DNA from: Microbacterium enclense
GTDB taxonomy: Bacteria; Actinomycetota; Actinomycetes; Actinomycetales; Microbacteriaceae
Reading direction: 5' to 3'
NCBI RefSeq assembly: GCF_001456955.1
Contig: NZ_KQ758467.1
Span: forward strand, 590,228-654,227
Length of the DNA: 64,000 nucleotides
The number at the start of each line of letters is the position of its first letter. Positions within the stretch are counted from its first letter, which is position 1. Under the pieces are notes generated by a model. The model did no database searches and was not told where the DNA came from. It saw nothing but the letters and a program-made list of their open reading frames with translations. Positions 1 through 8,628 of this stretch are shown here, one piece after another. The position numbers were made by a program, and so were the translations under genes.

Positions 1-951
1 CGGCTCGCGCGCGCGGCGACGGGACGGCGGGACGTGATCGCCGTCGACGAGGGCTACCACGGTTGGACGACGGGCGCGGACGCCGTGAGCACGTCGGCCT
101 TCGACAATCCGCACGCGCGGGGGTCGCGGCCCGACTGGGTGCACCTCGTGGACGCTCCCAACGCGTACCGCGGACCGTTCGGCGGCGAGGACGCCGGTGC
201 CCGCTACGCCGCGCAGGTGCGGGAGGTCGCCGCGCGGCTGAGCGCGGAGCGCGAGGGACCGGCGGCGTTCATCTGCGAGCCGGTGCTGGGCAACGCCGGT
301 GGAGTGGTTCCGCCCGCGGGGTTCCTGGCCGCCGCCTACGCGGCCGTCCGCGCCCACGGCGGACTCGCGATCGCCGACGAGGTGCAGGTGGGCTACGGGC
401 GGCTCGGCGCCGCCTTCTGGGGTGCCAGCACACAGGGCGCGGTGCCCGACATCATCACCGTGGCGAAGGCGGCGGGCAACGCCTTCCCCTTCGGTGCCGT
501 GATCACGAGACGCGAGATCGTCGACGCGCTCGCGCGGGAGGGGATGTTCTTCTCCTCCGCCGCCGGGGCGCCGGCCAGTGCCGTGGCGGGGGCGGTCGTG
601 CTCGACGTCATCCGCGACGAAGGGCTGCAGCGCAACGCCGCCCGCGTCGGAGAACACCTGTTCGACCTGCTCGAAGGGTTGCGCCGACGGCATCCGCTCA
701 TCGGGGCCGTCCACGGGATGGGTCTCTACCAGGGGGTCGAACTCGTGCGCGACCGCGACACCAAGGAGCCGGCGACCGAGGAAGCGGCCGAGATCTCGCG
801 GCGCCTGCTCGCGCGCGGGATCATCGTGCAGCCGGCGTCGGAGCGGCAGAACGTGCTCAAGGTGAAGCCGCCGCTCACCTTCTCGAGGGAAGACGCCGAG
901 ACGTTCGTCGAGGCGCTGGACATCGTGCTGAAGGAGTACGCGCGGTCGTAG
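1..951 (+). CDS. class III aminotransferase, 3' part (5' end outside window)
   Basis: The reading frame is open from base 1; codons before the first GTG (34) continue the family sequence (LARAATGRRDVIAVDEGYHG), so the true start lies upstream of the window. This is the C-terminal two thirds of a PLP-dependent fold-type I aminotransferase of class III. It shows the cofactor-binding Asp in the ADEVQVGYGRLG segment and the probable Schiff-base Lys in VAKAAGNAFPFGAV. The substrate cannot be told from this part. Related actinobacterial proteins are sometimes fused to an N-terminal phosphotransferase domain, which would be cut off here. Certain as to family, unknown as to role. Confidence 0.9.
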   Translation, partial: RLARAATGRRDVIAVDEGYHGWTTGADAVSTSAFDNPHARGSRPDWVHLVDAPNAYRGPFGGEDAGARYAAQVREVAARLSAEREGPAAFICEPVLGNAGGVVPPAGFLAAAYAAVRAHGGLAIADEVQVGYGRLGAAFWGASTQGAVPDIITVAKAAGNAFPFGAVITRREIVDALAREGMFFSSAAGAPASAVAGAVVLDVIRDEGLQRNAARVGEHLFDLLEGLRRRHPLIGAVHGMGLYQGVELVRDRDTKEPATEEAAEISRRLLARGIIVQPASERQNVLKVKPPLTFSREDAETFVEALDIVLKEYARS

Positions 952-1092
952 CCGGCGACGTGAGAGCGGCCGACGCACGGCGCAGCCGCGGCTCGAGGCG
1001 GATGATCCTCGAGTCGCGGCCCGTCGTGCGGCCGTCAGCGCCGCGCGCCTCCTGCGCAACCCTCATCCGCGGCCCCGCGAACCGGTCCTACG

Positions 1093-1899
1093 GTGTCCGG
1101 CGTGACGACGCAGCACCACTCCGTGACCAATCTCGCCTTCCGCTCCTTCTCGACCCGGCGGCCGGGGGCTCCGGTGTACGTGCTCGTGCATGGCATCGGC
1201 ATGTCGCACCGCTACTTCCGGCGCCTCCAGGCCGAACTGGCGACGGATGCCGAGGTGCGCGCCGTCGATCTGCCCGGCTTCGGCGGGGTGCCGAAACCCG
1301 GACGGACCCCCGGCATCCGCGAGACCGCCGATGCCCTCGGCCGCGTGCTCGACGAACTGGGAGTGCGTGACGCCGTGATGGTCGGGCAGTCGATGGGTTC
1401 GCAGTGGGTGGTCGAGCTCGCCCGTCTGCGCCCCGACCTGGCGCGGGGCGTCGTCGCGCTCGGGCCGGTGGTCGACAGTGCGCGGCGGGAGGCGGTCACG
1501 CAGGCGCTGCTGCTGGCCCGCGACTCCGCGCTCGAACCCCCGCGGCTGAACGGCATCGTCGTCAGCGACTATCTGCGGTGCGGACCCGTCTGGTACGCGC
1601 GGCAGGCGGTGCACATGCTGCGGTACCCGATAGAGGAGCGAATATCGGGCCTCGGGGTGCCTCTCCTTCTCATGCGCGGTTCGAACGACCCGATCGCCTC
1701 GCAGGAGTGGGTGGAGCGGCTCGCCGCACGGGCGCCGATCGCCGAGGTCGCGGTGATCGAGGGCCACCGGCACCTCGCCCACTTCACCGCACCGCGCGAG
1801 ACGGCGGAGCGGATCCGCGACTTCAGCTCTCGTGCACGACGGCGGTCAGCTCCGGCAGCAGGTCCCGCGCGAGAAAGCCCACACCCACCCGCTCGGTGA
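1093..1899 (+). CDS. alpha/beta hydrolase
   Basis: Alpha/beta-hydrolase fold protein of 268 aa. Visible features are the oxyanion-hole HGIG near residue 34, the nucleophile elbow GQSMGS, the acidic residue in GSNDPI and the His in GHRHLAHF near the C terminus, so the triad is complete. No signal peptide is seen, so it should be cytoplasmic. The substrate is unknown. GTG 1093 is chosen; GTG 1102 is an alternative. The last 77 bases overlap the 3' end of the convergent nnrD gene, and the final ~25 residues are Arg/Pro-rich and outside the hydrolase fold, so the overlap may reflect loss of an earlier stop codon. Confidence 0.85.
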   Translation: MSGVTTQHHSVTNLAFRSFSTRRPGAPVYVLVHGIGMSHRYFRRLQAELATDAEVRAVDLPGFGGVPKPGRTPGIRETADALGRVLDELGVRDAVMVGQSMGSQWVVELARLRPDLARGVVALGPVVDSARREAVTQALLLARDSALEPPRLNGIVVSDYLRCGPVWYARQAVHMLRYPIEERISGLGVPLLLMRGSNDPIASQEWVERLAARAPIAEVAVIEGHRHLAHFTAPRETAERIRDFSSRARRRSAPAAGPARESPHPPAR

Positions 1900-2647
1900 G
1901 CCGGTCGCCGGCGCGGGCGTGCGTCCACCCGCCCCAGACGGCCGCACGCTCCGGCTCCATGCCGAGGGCGGCGAACCCCGTGATGGCGCCCGAGAGCACG
2001 TCGCCGCTGCCGGCGGTGCCGAGACCCGACCCACCCGGCTCGGCCTGCCAACACCGCCCGTCCGGGTGCGCGACCGTGCCGAAGCAATGTACGACGGCGT
2101 CGTACCGTCGTGCGATCTCCACGATGTCGGCCTCGCGATCGGCGCTCAGGTCGCGTTCGAGCAGCAGCTCCGCTTCCTCTTCATTGGCGTTGATGAGCAG
2201 GTCGGAGGGCAGGATGCCGCGATCAAAGGACGGCAGGATGCCGAGCGCGAACGCATCGAGCACGAGGCGGTCGATGTCGGCGCCGGCCACGGTCTGCAGC
2301 GCCGCGCGGGTGGCATCCGGATCATCGAAACCCGGGCCGAGGAGCACGGCATCCGCCGACTCCAGCCCCGAGCGCAGGGCGTCGTCGAGGGGGCCCGACC
2401 CGGTCGGCAGCTCGTACACGCCCGCCTCGGGCATGGCGGGGCCGAGACTGGGGGCGAGTGCCGCGGGAACCGCGAGGCCCACCCGGCCCGCGCCCACGCG
2501 CAGGGTCGCCTCGGCCGACAGCAGCACCGCGCCGGGGGAGCGGGGCGAACCGCCCACGACCACGACCTGTCCGCGCGACTTCTTCGAGCCGCCGGCGTCG
2601 GGCAGGCCCCACTCGCGCAGCAGCTGCAGGGTTACGGGTTCAGACAT
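1823..2647 (-). CDS. nnrD: ADP-dependent NAD(P)H-hydrate dehydratase
   Basis: Metabolite-repair enzyme that dehydrates damaged NADHX/NADPHX back to NAD(P)H using ADP. It is a ribokinase-like fold protein; diagnostic segments are GGSPRSPGAVLLSAEATLRVGAGRV near the N terminus and the nucleotide-site GTAGSGDVLSGAITG motif near the C terminus. The frame is open to 2680, but ATG 2647 (MSEPVT) is preferred: it overlaps the stop of the upstream histidine-phosphatase gene by 8 bases, implying translational coupling. About 274 aa, normal for stand-alone NnrD without the epimerase domain. Its 3' end overlaps the convergent hydrolase gene. Confidence 0.92.
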   Translation of the reverse strand: MSEPVTLQLLREWGLPDAGGSKKSRGQVVVVGGSPRSPGAVLLSAEATLRVGAGRVGLAVPAALAPSLGPAMPEAGVYELPTGSGPLDDALRSGLESADAVLLGPGFDDPDATRAALQTVAGADIDRLVLDAFALGILPSFDRGILPSDLLINANEEEAELLLERDLSADREADIVEIARRYDAVVHCFGTVAHPDGRCWQAEPGGSGLGTAGSGDVLSGAITGFAALGMEPERAAVWGGWTHARAGDRLTERVGVGFLARDLLPELTAVVHES

Positions 2648-3356
2648 CGTCTTCTCCGGAGTGCACGGTGACGTCGGCACCCTGGCTCTCGAGGTGGTCG
2701 ACGGCCGAGAAGGTGACGAGCTTCCACCCCTCGTCGTCGCGGACCAGCTCGGTCACCGAGGCGTTGCGCACGGTGTGGCTGGAGGCGAAGGCGAGCAGTT
2801 TCGCCTCGTCGAGCGGCAGCAGGACGTACAGCATCAGCATGATCACGGCGTCGTGGGCGACGACCACGACGGTCGGCGCGGGTCGCTCGAGCGCGTCGCG
2901 GAAGAACGACCGCAGGCGCAGGGCGACATCGGCCCACGACTCCCCGCCCGGCGGCCGGTGGTAGAACTTGCCGAGGTGGCGCCGGCGTGCGGCCTCTTCG
3001 GGGTGCAATTCCTGCACGCCCTGCCAGGTGAGCAGATCCAGGATGCCGAGCTCCCGGTCGCGCAGCCGCTCATCGACGAGCGCCTGGGATGCCGCGGGCA
3101 CATCGTTCAGCGCGATCGCGAGGGTCTGCCGTGCGCGGCGGTAGGGCGACACCCAGTACTCGTCGACGTCGTCAGCGACGGAGCGGAGCCACGTGCCGAG
3201 GGCTCCGGCCTGCTCCCGGCCGGTCGCCGACAGCTCCACGTCGGCATCGCGGATGTCGAGCGCGATCACGGGGGAACCGGCCCGCTCGGCCTCCGACGCA
3301 GCCACGTTGCCTTCGCTTTCGCCGTGTCGGATGAGCAAGAGTCGCGTCACTGCCAT
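2640..3356 (-). CDS. histidine phosphatase family protein
   Basis: 238-aa cytoplasmic enzyme of the phosphoglycerate-mutase-like histidine phosphatase superfamily. The phospho-accepting RHGESEGN motif lies at residues ~10-17, and the second catalytic His is in VVVAHDAV near residue 166. The substrate is not predictable; family members act on sugar phosphates, nucleotides or phosphoproteins. It is the first gene of a two-gene unit with nnrD (8-base overlap). ATG 3356 is the only early start. Confidence 0.9.
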   Translation of the reverse strand: MAVTRLLLIRHGESEGNVAASEAERAGSPVIALDIRDADVELSATGREQAGALGTWLRSVADDVDEYWVSPYRRARQTLAIALNDVPAASQALVDERLRDRELGILDLLTWQGVQELHPEEAARRRHLGKFYHRPPGGESWADVALRLRSFFRDALERPAPTVVVVAHDAVIMLMLYVLLPLDEAKLLAFASSHTVRNASVTELVRDDEGWKLVTFSAVDHLESQGADVTVHSGEDDV

Positions 3357-3489
3357 GGCGGCACGTTACGTCGCGGAGTGGATGCAGCGCTCGGGCGTTG
3401 ACAGGGTCGGCGGGGCTGACGAAGGGGCGGGGTCGCGGTCCGCCGGAACCGGCGCGCGGGCGGTGACCGCCCGGGCCGCTCGCGGGGAC

Positions 3490-3557
3490 GGGAGGAAATC
3501 GTGGGAAGGGAGGATGCCGCGCGGCCGGAACGTCCTCCCAACGCCGGATCACCTCCC
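3490..3557. repeat. diverged copy of the GGGAGGA double-box repeat
   Basis: Within the ~330-bp spacer 3357-3688, which otherwise shows no gene, two GGGAGGA-type boxes are followed by two inverted CCTCCC boxes. The order and spacing match the larger array at 4365-4832 on the other side of the small exporter gene. It can fold as a nested stem-loop and also lies at the 3' side of that gene, so a terminator role is possible. Confidence 0.55.
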
Positions 3558-3688
3558 CGCGCGCTCCCCGCAACGCCGCGGACGCGCCCCCCGCCCAGGG
3601 CCCTGTGACGCAGCGCCGCGACCGCCGGGGAGGTGGCGGTCGCGACGCGGTGCTCTCCTGGTGCGATGGGCACCCCAGCCGGATGCCG

Positions 3689-4189
3689 TCACGCGGCGAA
3701 CCGGATGACGCCGGCGATGATCAGCGTGATCACGGTCGTCCAGAGCGCGATCGCGGCCGCCTGCCACGCGATCACGCGCGCCGGGGAGACCCCGGTCGAG
3801 GTGAGGGCGGCGGCGGTGAACTGGGTGGGCAGCAGCAGCGGGCCGAGCAGGCTCACGCCGGGGGTGCCGTAGCGGTGGTACGCCCGTTCGAACTTCTGGC
3901 GGCGGGCGGTGACGGGCTTCTCGGGCGCCCCGCGGCGAGTGGTGACGGCGGTGCGCACCCGCGAGGTCGCCAGCACGACGATCGCGACGCAGATGAGGTT
4001 GCCGACCGCGCCGGCGACAGCGGCGACGAGGGGGTTGATGCCGCCGATGATGCCGATGGCCGCGGCGCCCTCGCCCTCGATGAACGGCACCGCGCCGGCG
4101 AGGGCGACGATGAGCGGCTGCACGAGGTCGGGCACGTCGGCGACGAGGCCCTGGAAGCCGAGGACGAGATCGCTGATGGGGTTCGACAT
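3689..4189 (-). CDS. small multidrug export-like membrane protein
   Basis: 166-aa integral membrane protein with about four hydrophobic segments: residues ~22-38, ~42-68, ~105-125 and ~138-160. The N-terminal part (VPFIEGEGAAAIGIIGG...PLVAAVAGAVGNL) resembles the Sm_multidrug_ex (DUF2391/PF06695-like) family, whose transport role is annotated but poorly tested. The cytoplasmic loop at ~75-100 is basic. ATG 4189 (MSNPISDLV) has a GGAG-like ribosome site just upstream. The gene stands alone, flanked on both sides by GGAGGA-type repeats. Confidence 0.75.
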   Translation of the reverse strand: MSNPISDLVLGFQGLVADVPDLVQPLIVALAGAVPFIEGEGAAAIGIIGGINPLVAAVAGAVGNLICVAIVVLATSRVRTAVTTRRGAPEKPVTARRQKFERAYHRYGTPGVSLLGPLLLPTQFTAAALTSTGVSPARVIAWQAAAIALWTTVITLIIAGVIRFAA

Positions 4190-4364
4190 GACTGCTCCTG
4201 GGGGATGGGCCGCGGCGTGTTCCGCGGTGATTCCATCCCACCGATCCGGGCCTGTCGGCGGCAGTGTCGCGGTGTCACGACCGCGCGGGAGGATGCGCCG
4301 GGGCGTGCATGACGAATGTCACGGCGCCGCGGATGCCGTGGCGCCGGTGCTCCGGACGTTCGCG

Positions 4365-4832
4365 GAGGGGAGGACTTTCGGGGAGGGGAGGACGGTGGCG
4401 CGGGGTTTTCTCCTCCGCAGCGCGAATCTCCTCCCGCCGCCGCGGGCGCGGGGTGTGGGGAGGAGTCTGGGCGAGGGGAGGACGGTGTAGCCCGGGATTC
4501 TCCTCCGGCCGCGGGTTCACTCTCGCGGCCGGGGCCGCAGGAGCGGAGGAGTTTCGGGGAGGGGAGGACTCGACCGCGCGGGGTGCTCCTCCGCGACGCG
4601 AATCCCCTCCTGCCGCCGGGGTTGCAGGAGCGGAGGAGTTTGGGCGTGGGGAGGACTTTCGGGGAGGGGAGGACCCCGCCACGCAGTCTTCTCCTCCGCA
4701 GCGCGAATCTCCTCCCGCGGACGCGGACGCGGGCGCGGGCTCTGAAGGAGCTGGGGCGAGGGGAGGACTTTCGGGGAGGGGAGGACCTCGCCGCGCAGGA
4801 TTCTCCTCCGCAGCGCTAATCACCTCCCGTCG
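4365..4832. repeat. array of about five GGGGAGGA / TCCTCCCC repeats
   Basis: The 790-bp gap 4190-4979 holds this array. Each unit (86-112 bp apart) has one or two GGGGAGGAC boxes, a short variable stretch, then TTCTCCTCC and usually a second CTCCTCCC box, so every unit is a dyad able to fold. The word GAGGGGAGGAC recurs near 4384, 4474, 4560, 4672 and 4777. ORFs that run through it are repetitive and change frame between copies, so I do not call a gene. A poly-pyrimidine stretch and the next gene's ribosome site follow. Confidence 0.8.
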
Positions 4833-4979
4833 CGGAGTCGCAGCCGATCGCGAACCGGGCGGGTGGGCCCCCAGGCCTAATCCCTCCTGCAGCCGCCGAA
4901 GGCCGCCGCGCTACCGCACGACGCGCAGACCGGGTAGCGTCGCTCACCCGCAACGGTTGCGGCGGAAGGAGGACACAGC

Positions 4980-5279
4980 ATGCCCCCCGCCTTCGCCTGG
5001 ATCGAGTACGCCTTCTGGGGCGTGCTGGCCGTCGGCATCCTGGTCCGCCTGTCGATCGCGCTGTTCCGCCGCCGCGCGGGCCTCCGGAAGGACGCCGTGC
5101 GTTCCGCCTTCGGGCCCGTCATGAGCGCCGGTGCCGCCCAGTCCGCGGCGTACGGATGGACCCCGCCCCGGTCGATGGATGCCACTCCGATGGACCGTTC
5201 CGCCGAGACCAGCGAGTTCTGGGACCGCGCACCGACGGACCTCCCCGACAATCACCGCGACCGCCCGTTCCCGAGCTGA
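4980..5279 (+). CDS. hypothetical small membrane protein
   Basis: 99-aa protein with one hydrophobic segment at residues ~8-28 (IEYAFWGVLAVGILVRLSIAL), followed by a basic stretch (FRRRAGLRK) that would stay cytoplasmic, then a polar, Pro/Ser-rich tail. A strong GGAAGGAGGA ribosome site lies 6-8 bases before ATG 4980, the best evidence that it is real. Sixteen bases separate it from the GNAT gene downstream, so the two are probably co-transcribed. Function unknown. Confidence 0.65.
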   Translation: MPPAFAWIEYAFWGVLAVGILVRLSIALFRRRAGLRKDAVRSAFGPVMSAGAAQSAAYGWTPPRSMDATPMDRSAETSEFWDRAPTDLPDNHRDRPFPS

Positions 5280-5294
5280 TCCCCGACCCGACCG

Positions 5295-5855
5295 ATGCCG
5301 CCCAGACCCCTCCCACCCTGGCCCACGACGCCGCCCGCGCACGGTGGCATCCGGTTGCGAGAGGTCGACGATCGCGACGTGGCGATGGTGCTCGAACTGT
5401 CGACCGACCCCTACATCGCGCAGACGGGCACGCTGTCGCCCGACGCCACCGAGGCGCACGCGCGCGCCTGGATCGAACGTCAGCGCGGCCGCCACGGCGA
5501 AGGTGTCGGATACTCCTTCGCGATGGTGGATGCCACGACCGGCGACGCCGTCGGCCACTGCGGGCTGTGGCTCGCCGAACTCGGTGAGGGCCGAGCGACC
5601 GCGGGCTACGTCGTCGCCCCCTCCGCCCGCGGGCACGGTCGAGCGGCCGACGCGCTCACCGCCCTGACCGCCTTCGGGGCGACCGTTCCGGGCCTGCACC
5701 GCATCGCGCTGTACATCGAGCCGTGGAACGCCCCGTCGATCCGCACCGCCGAACGCGCGGGCTATGAACGCGAGGGATTGCTTCGCAGCTACCACCGCAT
5801 CGGCGGGCAGCGGCGCGACATGCTGCTGTACGCGACGGTTCTGCACAGCCCCTGA
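5295..5855 (+). CDS. GNAT family N-acetyltransferase (RimJ/RimL-like)
   Basis: 186-aa acetyl-CoA-dependent transferase. The core runs from GIRLREVDDRDVAMVLEL to LRSYHRIGGQRRDMLLYA, with strand 4 and the acetyl-CoA pyrophosphate loop in AGYVVAPSARGHGRAADAL and the C-terminal IEPWNAPSIRTAERAGYEREG typical of RimJ/RimL-type enzymes. The acceptor could be an amino-terminal residue or a small amine. ATG 5295 puts about 15 Pro-rich residues before the fold, so a later start is possible. Confidence 0.85.
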   Translation: MPPRPLPPWPTTPPAHGGIRLREVDDRDVAMVLELSTDPYIAQTGTLSPDATEAHARAWIERQRGRHGEGVGYSFAMVDATTGDAVGHCGLWLAELGEGRATAGYVVAPSARGHGRAADALTALTAFGATVPGLHRIALYIEPWNAPSIRTAERAGYEREGLLRSYHRIGGQRRDMLLYATVLHSP

Positions 5856-5880
5856 CCGTGACGAATGTCACGGCCGTACG

Positions 5881-7050
5881 ATGGCCGGGGTGAGCACTCC
5901 CTCCGCCGCCACCTATGCCCGCGACGTGCGCGTCACGTGGTGGTACACCGTCGCCTCGGTCCTGTCGCTGCAGGTGTTCGGCCTCGCGATCTGGGCCGTG
6001 GCCGTCGTCGTGAACGACGCTCCGCTCGCCGTCGCGCTGTACCTGGTCGGCGCGGTCGGGTCGACGGCATCCGCCGTGCTTCTTCTCCTGCGGTACCGCC
6101 GGGAGCCGCTCGACGACGGCGACGCCCGTCACCCCGTCTGGCCGTCGCTCGTGCTCGGCATCGCGTCCGGATCCCTCGCCGGCGCGGCCGTCGGCTCGCT
6201 GCTGCTCGCGGTGGCCCTCGCCGCGCAGGCGCTGTGTCTGGTGCGGTGGCGGAACGGCATCCGCCTGCGCCTCGTGATGCTGCTGATCGTGGTCATCGTC
6301 GCCACGTGGATCATGGATGCCACCCGCCTGAACCCCGGTGGCTACGTCGCCGCGGTCTTCGGGCTCGCGCTGTTCGTGGCGATGCTTCCGCCGCTGTCGG
6401 CGACGTCGCTGTGGTGGTGGGACATCGTGCGCGAACTCGACCGCGCGCGCCGCGCCGAGGGACGTCTGGCCGCCGCGCAGGAGCGCCTGCGCCTCGCGAG
6501 CGACCTGCACGACCTGCAGGGCCACCACCTGCAGGTGATCGCCCTGCAGCTCGAGCTCGCCGAGAAGATGATGGGGCGCGATCCGGATGCCGCGGTCGAA
6601 CAGGTGCGGGCGGCCCGCGCCAGCGTCGACGAGGCGCGCCGGGGCACGCGCGATCTCGCCGCACGGTTCCGCGGGGTTCCGCTGCCCGACGAACTCGCCA
6701 ACGCCGCCGATCTGCTGCGCGCCGCGGGCCTGACCGTCGACCTGCTCGTCGACGCCGAGGCCGGCCGCGCGCCCGCCGACGTGCTCGGCCCGGTCGTCCG
6801 CGAGTCGACGACGAACGTGCTCAAACACGGCGGTGGGGGCTCGGCATCCCTCTCGCTCGCCCGCCACCGGGGAGCGTGGGTGCTGACGGTCGAGAACGAC
6901 GCGCGCGGCGCGGCCTCGCCCGTGGGCGACGGCGCGGGGCTCTCGGGCATCGCCGAGCGCGTCGGTACCGTCGGAGGAACGATGGATGCCACCCGCCTCG
7001 GCGACCGGTTCCGACTCACCGTCCACGTGCCCGAGGGGGTGACGGCATGA
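5881..7050 (+). CDS. sensor histidine kinase, DesK/NarX type
   Basis: Membrane kinase of 389 aa. Five or six hydrophobic segments (residues ~20-42, 48-70, 88-118, 130-146, 155-172) form a sensor without a clear extracellular domain, as in DesK, suggesting a membrane or lipid-linked cue. A coiled segment then leads to the HisKA_3 dimerisation box with phospho-accepting His210 (SDLHDLQGHHLQ) and a HATPase domain (VVRESTTNVLKHGGG; GDGAGLSGIAERVG). ATG 5881 is chosen, GTG 5890 is possible. The stop overlaps the response-regulator start (ATGA), so the pair is co-translated. Confidence 0.92.
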   Translation: MAGVSTPSAATYARDVRVTWWYTVASVLSLQVFGLAIWAVAVVVNDAPLAVALYLVGAVGSTASAVLLLLRYRREPLDDGDARHPVWPSLVLGIASGSLAGAAVGSLLLAVALAAQALCLVRWRNGIRLRLVMLLIVVIVATWIMDATRLNPGGYVAAVFGLALFVAMLPPLSATSLWWWDIVRELDRARRAEGRLAAAQERLRLASDLHDLQGHHLQVIALQLELAEKMMGRDPDAAVEQVRAARASVDEARRGTRDLAARFRGVPLPDELANAADLLRAAGLTVDLLVDAEAGRAPADVLGPVVRESTTNVLKHGGGGSASLSLARHRGAWVLTVENDARGAASPVGDGAGLSGIAERVGTVGGTMDATRLGDRFRLTVHVPEGVTA

Positions 7051-7649
7051 TCCGCGTGCTCATCGCCGACGACGAAGACATGATCCGTACCGCGCTCGCC
7101 GCCCTGCTGCGGCTCGAAGACGACCTCGACGTCGTCGCCGAGTGCCGCGACGGCGAGAGCGCGCTCGCCGAGGCCGAGCGCCTGCGGCCCGACGTCTGCC
7201 TGCTCGATCTCGAGATGCCCGGCCTCGACGGCGTCGACACGGCCGCGCGGATCCTCCGGCGCGTGCCCTCGCGCTGCGTCATCGTCACGCGCCACGCCCG
7301 ACCCGGCGTGCTGCGGCGCGCGCTCGGTGCGGGCGTCGACGGCTTCCTGCCGAAGTCACGGCCCGCGGATGACGTGGCCGCGGTGATCCGCGAGGTCGCC
7401 GCCGGGCGTCGCTACGTCGACCCCGAGATCGCCGCGGATGCCCTCAGCGATGAACGCAGTCCCCTCACCGACCGCGAGCTCGACGTGCTGCGCGCCGGTG
7501 CGCGCGGGGAGACGGTCGCCGAGATCGCCGCGATGCTGCACCTGTCGGCCGGGACGGTGCGCAACCACGTGTCGTCGGTGCTCGGCAAGCTCGGTCTCGC
7601 GAGCCGGCAGCAGGCGACGATCCACGCGCGCGAGCGGGGGTGGATCTGA
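7047..7649 (+). CDS. LuxR/NarL-family response regulator
   Basis: 200-aa partner of the preceding kinase. The receiver domain has the acidic pair Asp8/Asp9, phospho-acceptor Asp54 (LLDLEMPGLDG), a switch Thr near 81 and Lys103. The C-terminal LuxR-type helix-turn-helix begins LTDRELDVLRAGARGETVAEIAAMLHLSAGTVRNHVSSVLGKL, normal in length and residues. It should bind DNA as a phosphorylated dimer; its targets cannot be seen here, and no transporter or desaturase lies alongside. The start overlaps the kinase stop by four bases. Confidence 0.94.
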   Translation: MIRVLIADDEDMIRTALAALLRLEDDLDVVAECRDGESALAEAERLRPDVCLLDLEMPGLDGVDTAARILRRVPSRCVIVTRHARPGVLRRALGAGVDGFLPKSRPADDVAAVIREVAAGRRYVDPEIAADALSDERSPLTDRELDVLRAGARGETVAEIAAMLHLSAGTVRNHVSSVLGKLGLASRQQATIHARERGWI

Positions 7650-8056
7650 TGGACGGCAACCTCCCTCACATCGAATTCGTGTTCCCCGGCCCGACCAGGG
7701 ACAGGATCGTCGCCGCCGTGCAGGCAGGTGACAAGACGGCGACGAGCTCTCTTCTGCGCGAATACGAGATCGCGGGCGATCCCGTTCCGTCAGTCGGAGA
7801 CACCGGCGCGGTCCTCGACTCGGCCGGTGAGCCCGTCTGCGTGATCCGGACCGTCGACGTCGACATCGTGGCGCTTCGCGACGTCCCCCTCGCCCACGCT
7901 CTTGCCGAGGGCGAGGGGTACGAATCCGTGCGTGATTGGCGTCGCGGTCACCTCCGGTTCTGGACATCCAAGGCGATGCGCAGAGAACTCGGGACCGAAT
8001 TCCCGGTCGACGGCGACACGCTTGTCGTGCTCGAGCGGTTCGTCGTCATCGGCTGA
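7649..8056 (+). CDS. ASCH domain protein
   Basis: 135-aa soluble protein matching the ASCH fold: FVFPGPTRDRIVAAVQAGDKTATSSLL at the N terminus, then the GDPVPSVGDTGAVLDSAGEPVCVIRTVDV strand pair and a C-terminal DTLVVLERFVVI strand. ASCH proteins are RNA-binding or act as amidohydrolases on modified nucleosides; the lysine of DKTATS is the conserved putative catalytic residue. ATG 7649 overlaps the response-regulator stop (TGATG), so it is the third gene of that operon; in-frame GTG 7640 is less likely. Confidence 0.85.
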   Translation: MDGNLPHIEFVFPGPTRDRIVAAVQAGDKTATSSLLREYEIAGDPVPSVGDTGAVLDSAGEPVCVIRTVDVDIVALRDVPLAHALAEGEGYESVRDWRRGHLRFWTSKAMRRELGTEFPVDGDTLVVLERFVVIG

Positions 8057-8073
8057 CACGGAACCGCTGGAGC

Positions 8074-8481
8074 TCAGTCGACGACCGCGGCCACCGCCTC
8101 GATCTCGACCAGCTGGTCGTCGTATCCGAGAACGGTCACGCCGAGCAGGGTGCTCGGCACGTCGTGCGCACCGAATGCGTCGCGCACGACTTCCCACGCC
8201 GCCACGAGGTCGGCCTGTCGTGTGGAGGCGACGAGCACGCGCGTACTGATGACGTCAGTGAGCTCTGCGCCGGCCTCCGTCAGAGCGGTGCGCATGTTCT
8301 CCACGCACATGGCCGCCTGCGCCGCAAAGTCGCCGACGCCGACCGTCGCGCCGTCTGCGTCGAGCGGACAGGACCCCGCGAGGAAGATGAGGCGGGCGTT
8401 CGCCGGTGCGGTGGCGGCGTAGGCGTACTCCGCGCTCGCCGAGAGCGAAGACGACCGGATGAGCGTGACGGCGGTTGGCAT
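8074..8481 (-). CDS. RidA family protein
   Basis: 135-aa member of the YjgF/YER057c/UK114 family, whose RidA branch hydrolyses reactive enamine/imine intermediates. Visible are the FLAGSCPLDADGATVGVGDFAAQAAMCVENMRTALTEAGAELTDVISTRVLV core and a C-terminal LGYDDQLVEIEAVAAV. The catalytic Arg of classical RidA (usually in a C-R-V... context) appears shifted here (STRVLVASTR), so it may belong to another subgroup. ATG 8481 follows an AAAGG ribosome site; the longer upstream frame is not typical of the family. Confidence 0.88.
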   Translation of the reverse strand: MPTAVTLIRSSSLSASAEYAYAATAPANARLIFLAGSCPLDADGATVGVGDFAAQAAMCVENMRTALTEAGAELTDVISTRVLVASTRQADLVAAWEVVRDAFGAHDVPSTLLGVTVLGYDDQLVEIEAVAAVVD

Positions 8482-8628
8482 GCGGAGCCTTTCGTGTGGG
8501 TGGCAGTGGTGATGGTGTCGCGGTTCGGGGGATGGGGCGCAGAGGTCGGGGGACGAAACCGGGGCGGTGGCACAGCCCGCCGGGTGCTTTACCGGTCGAG
8601 CAGTGCTGGCGCTGGGCAACGCTTCACG

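Noticed and set aside
4264..5124. Long ORFs through the GGGGAGGA array
   Set aside because: Low-complexity translations with no ribosome site at plausible starts; the real gene starts at 4980 in this region.
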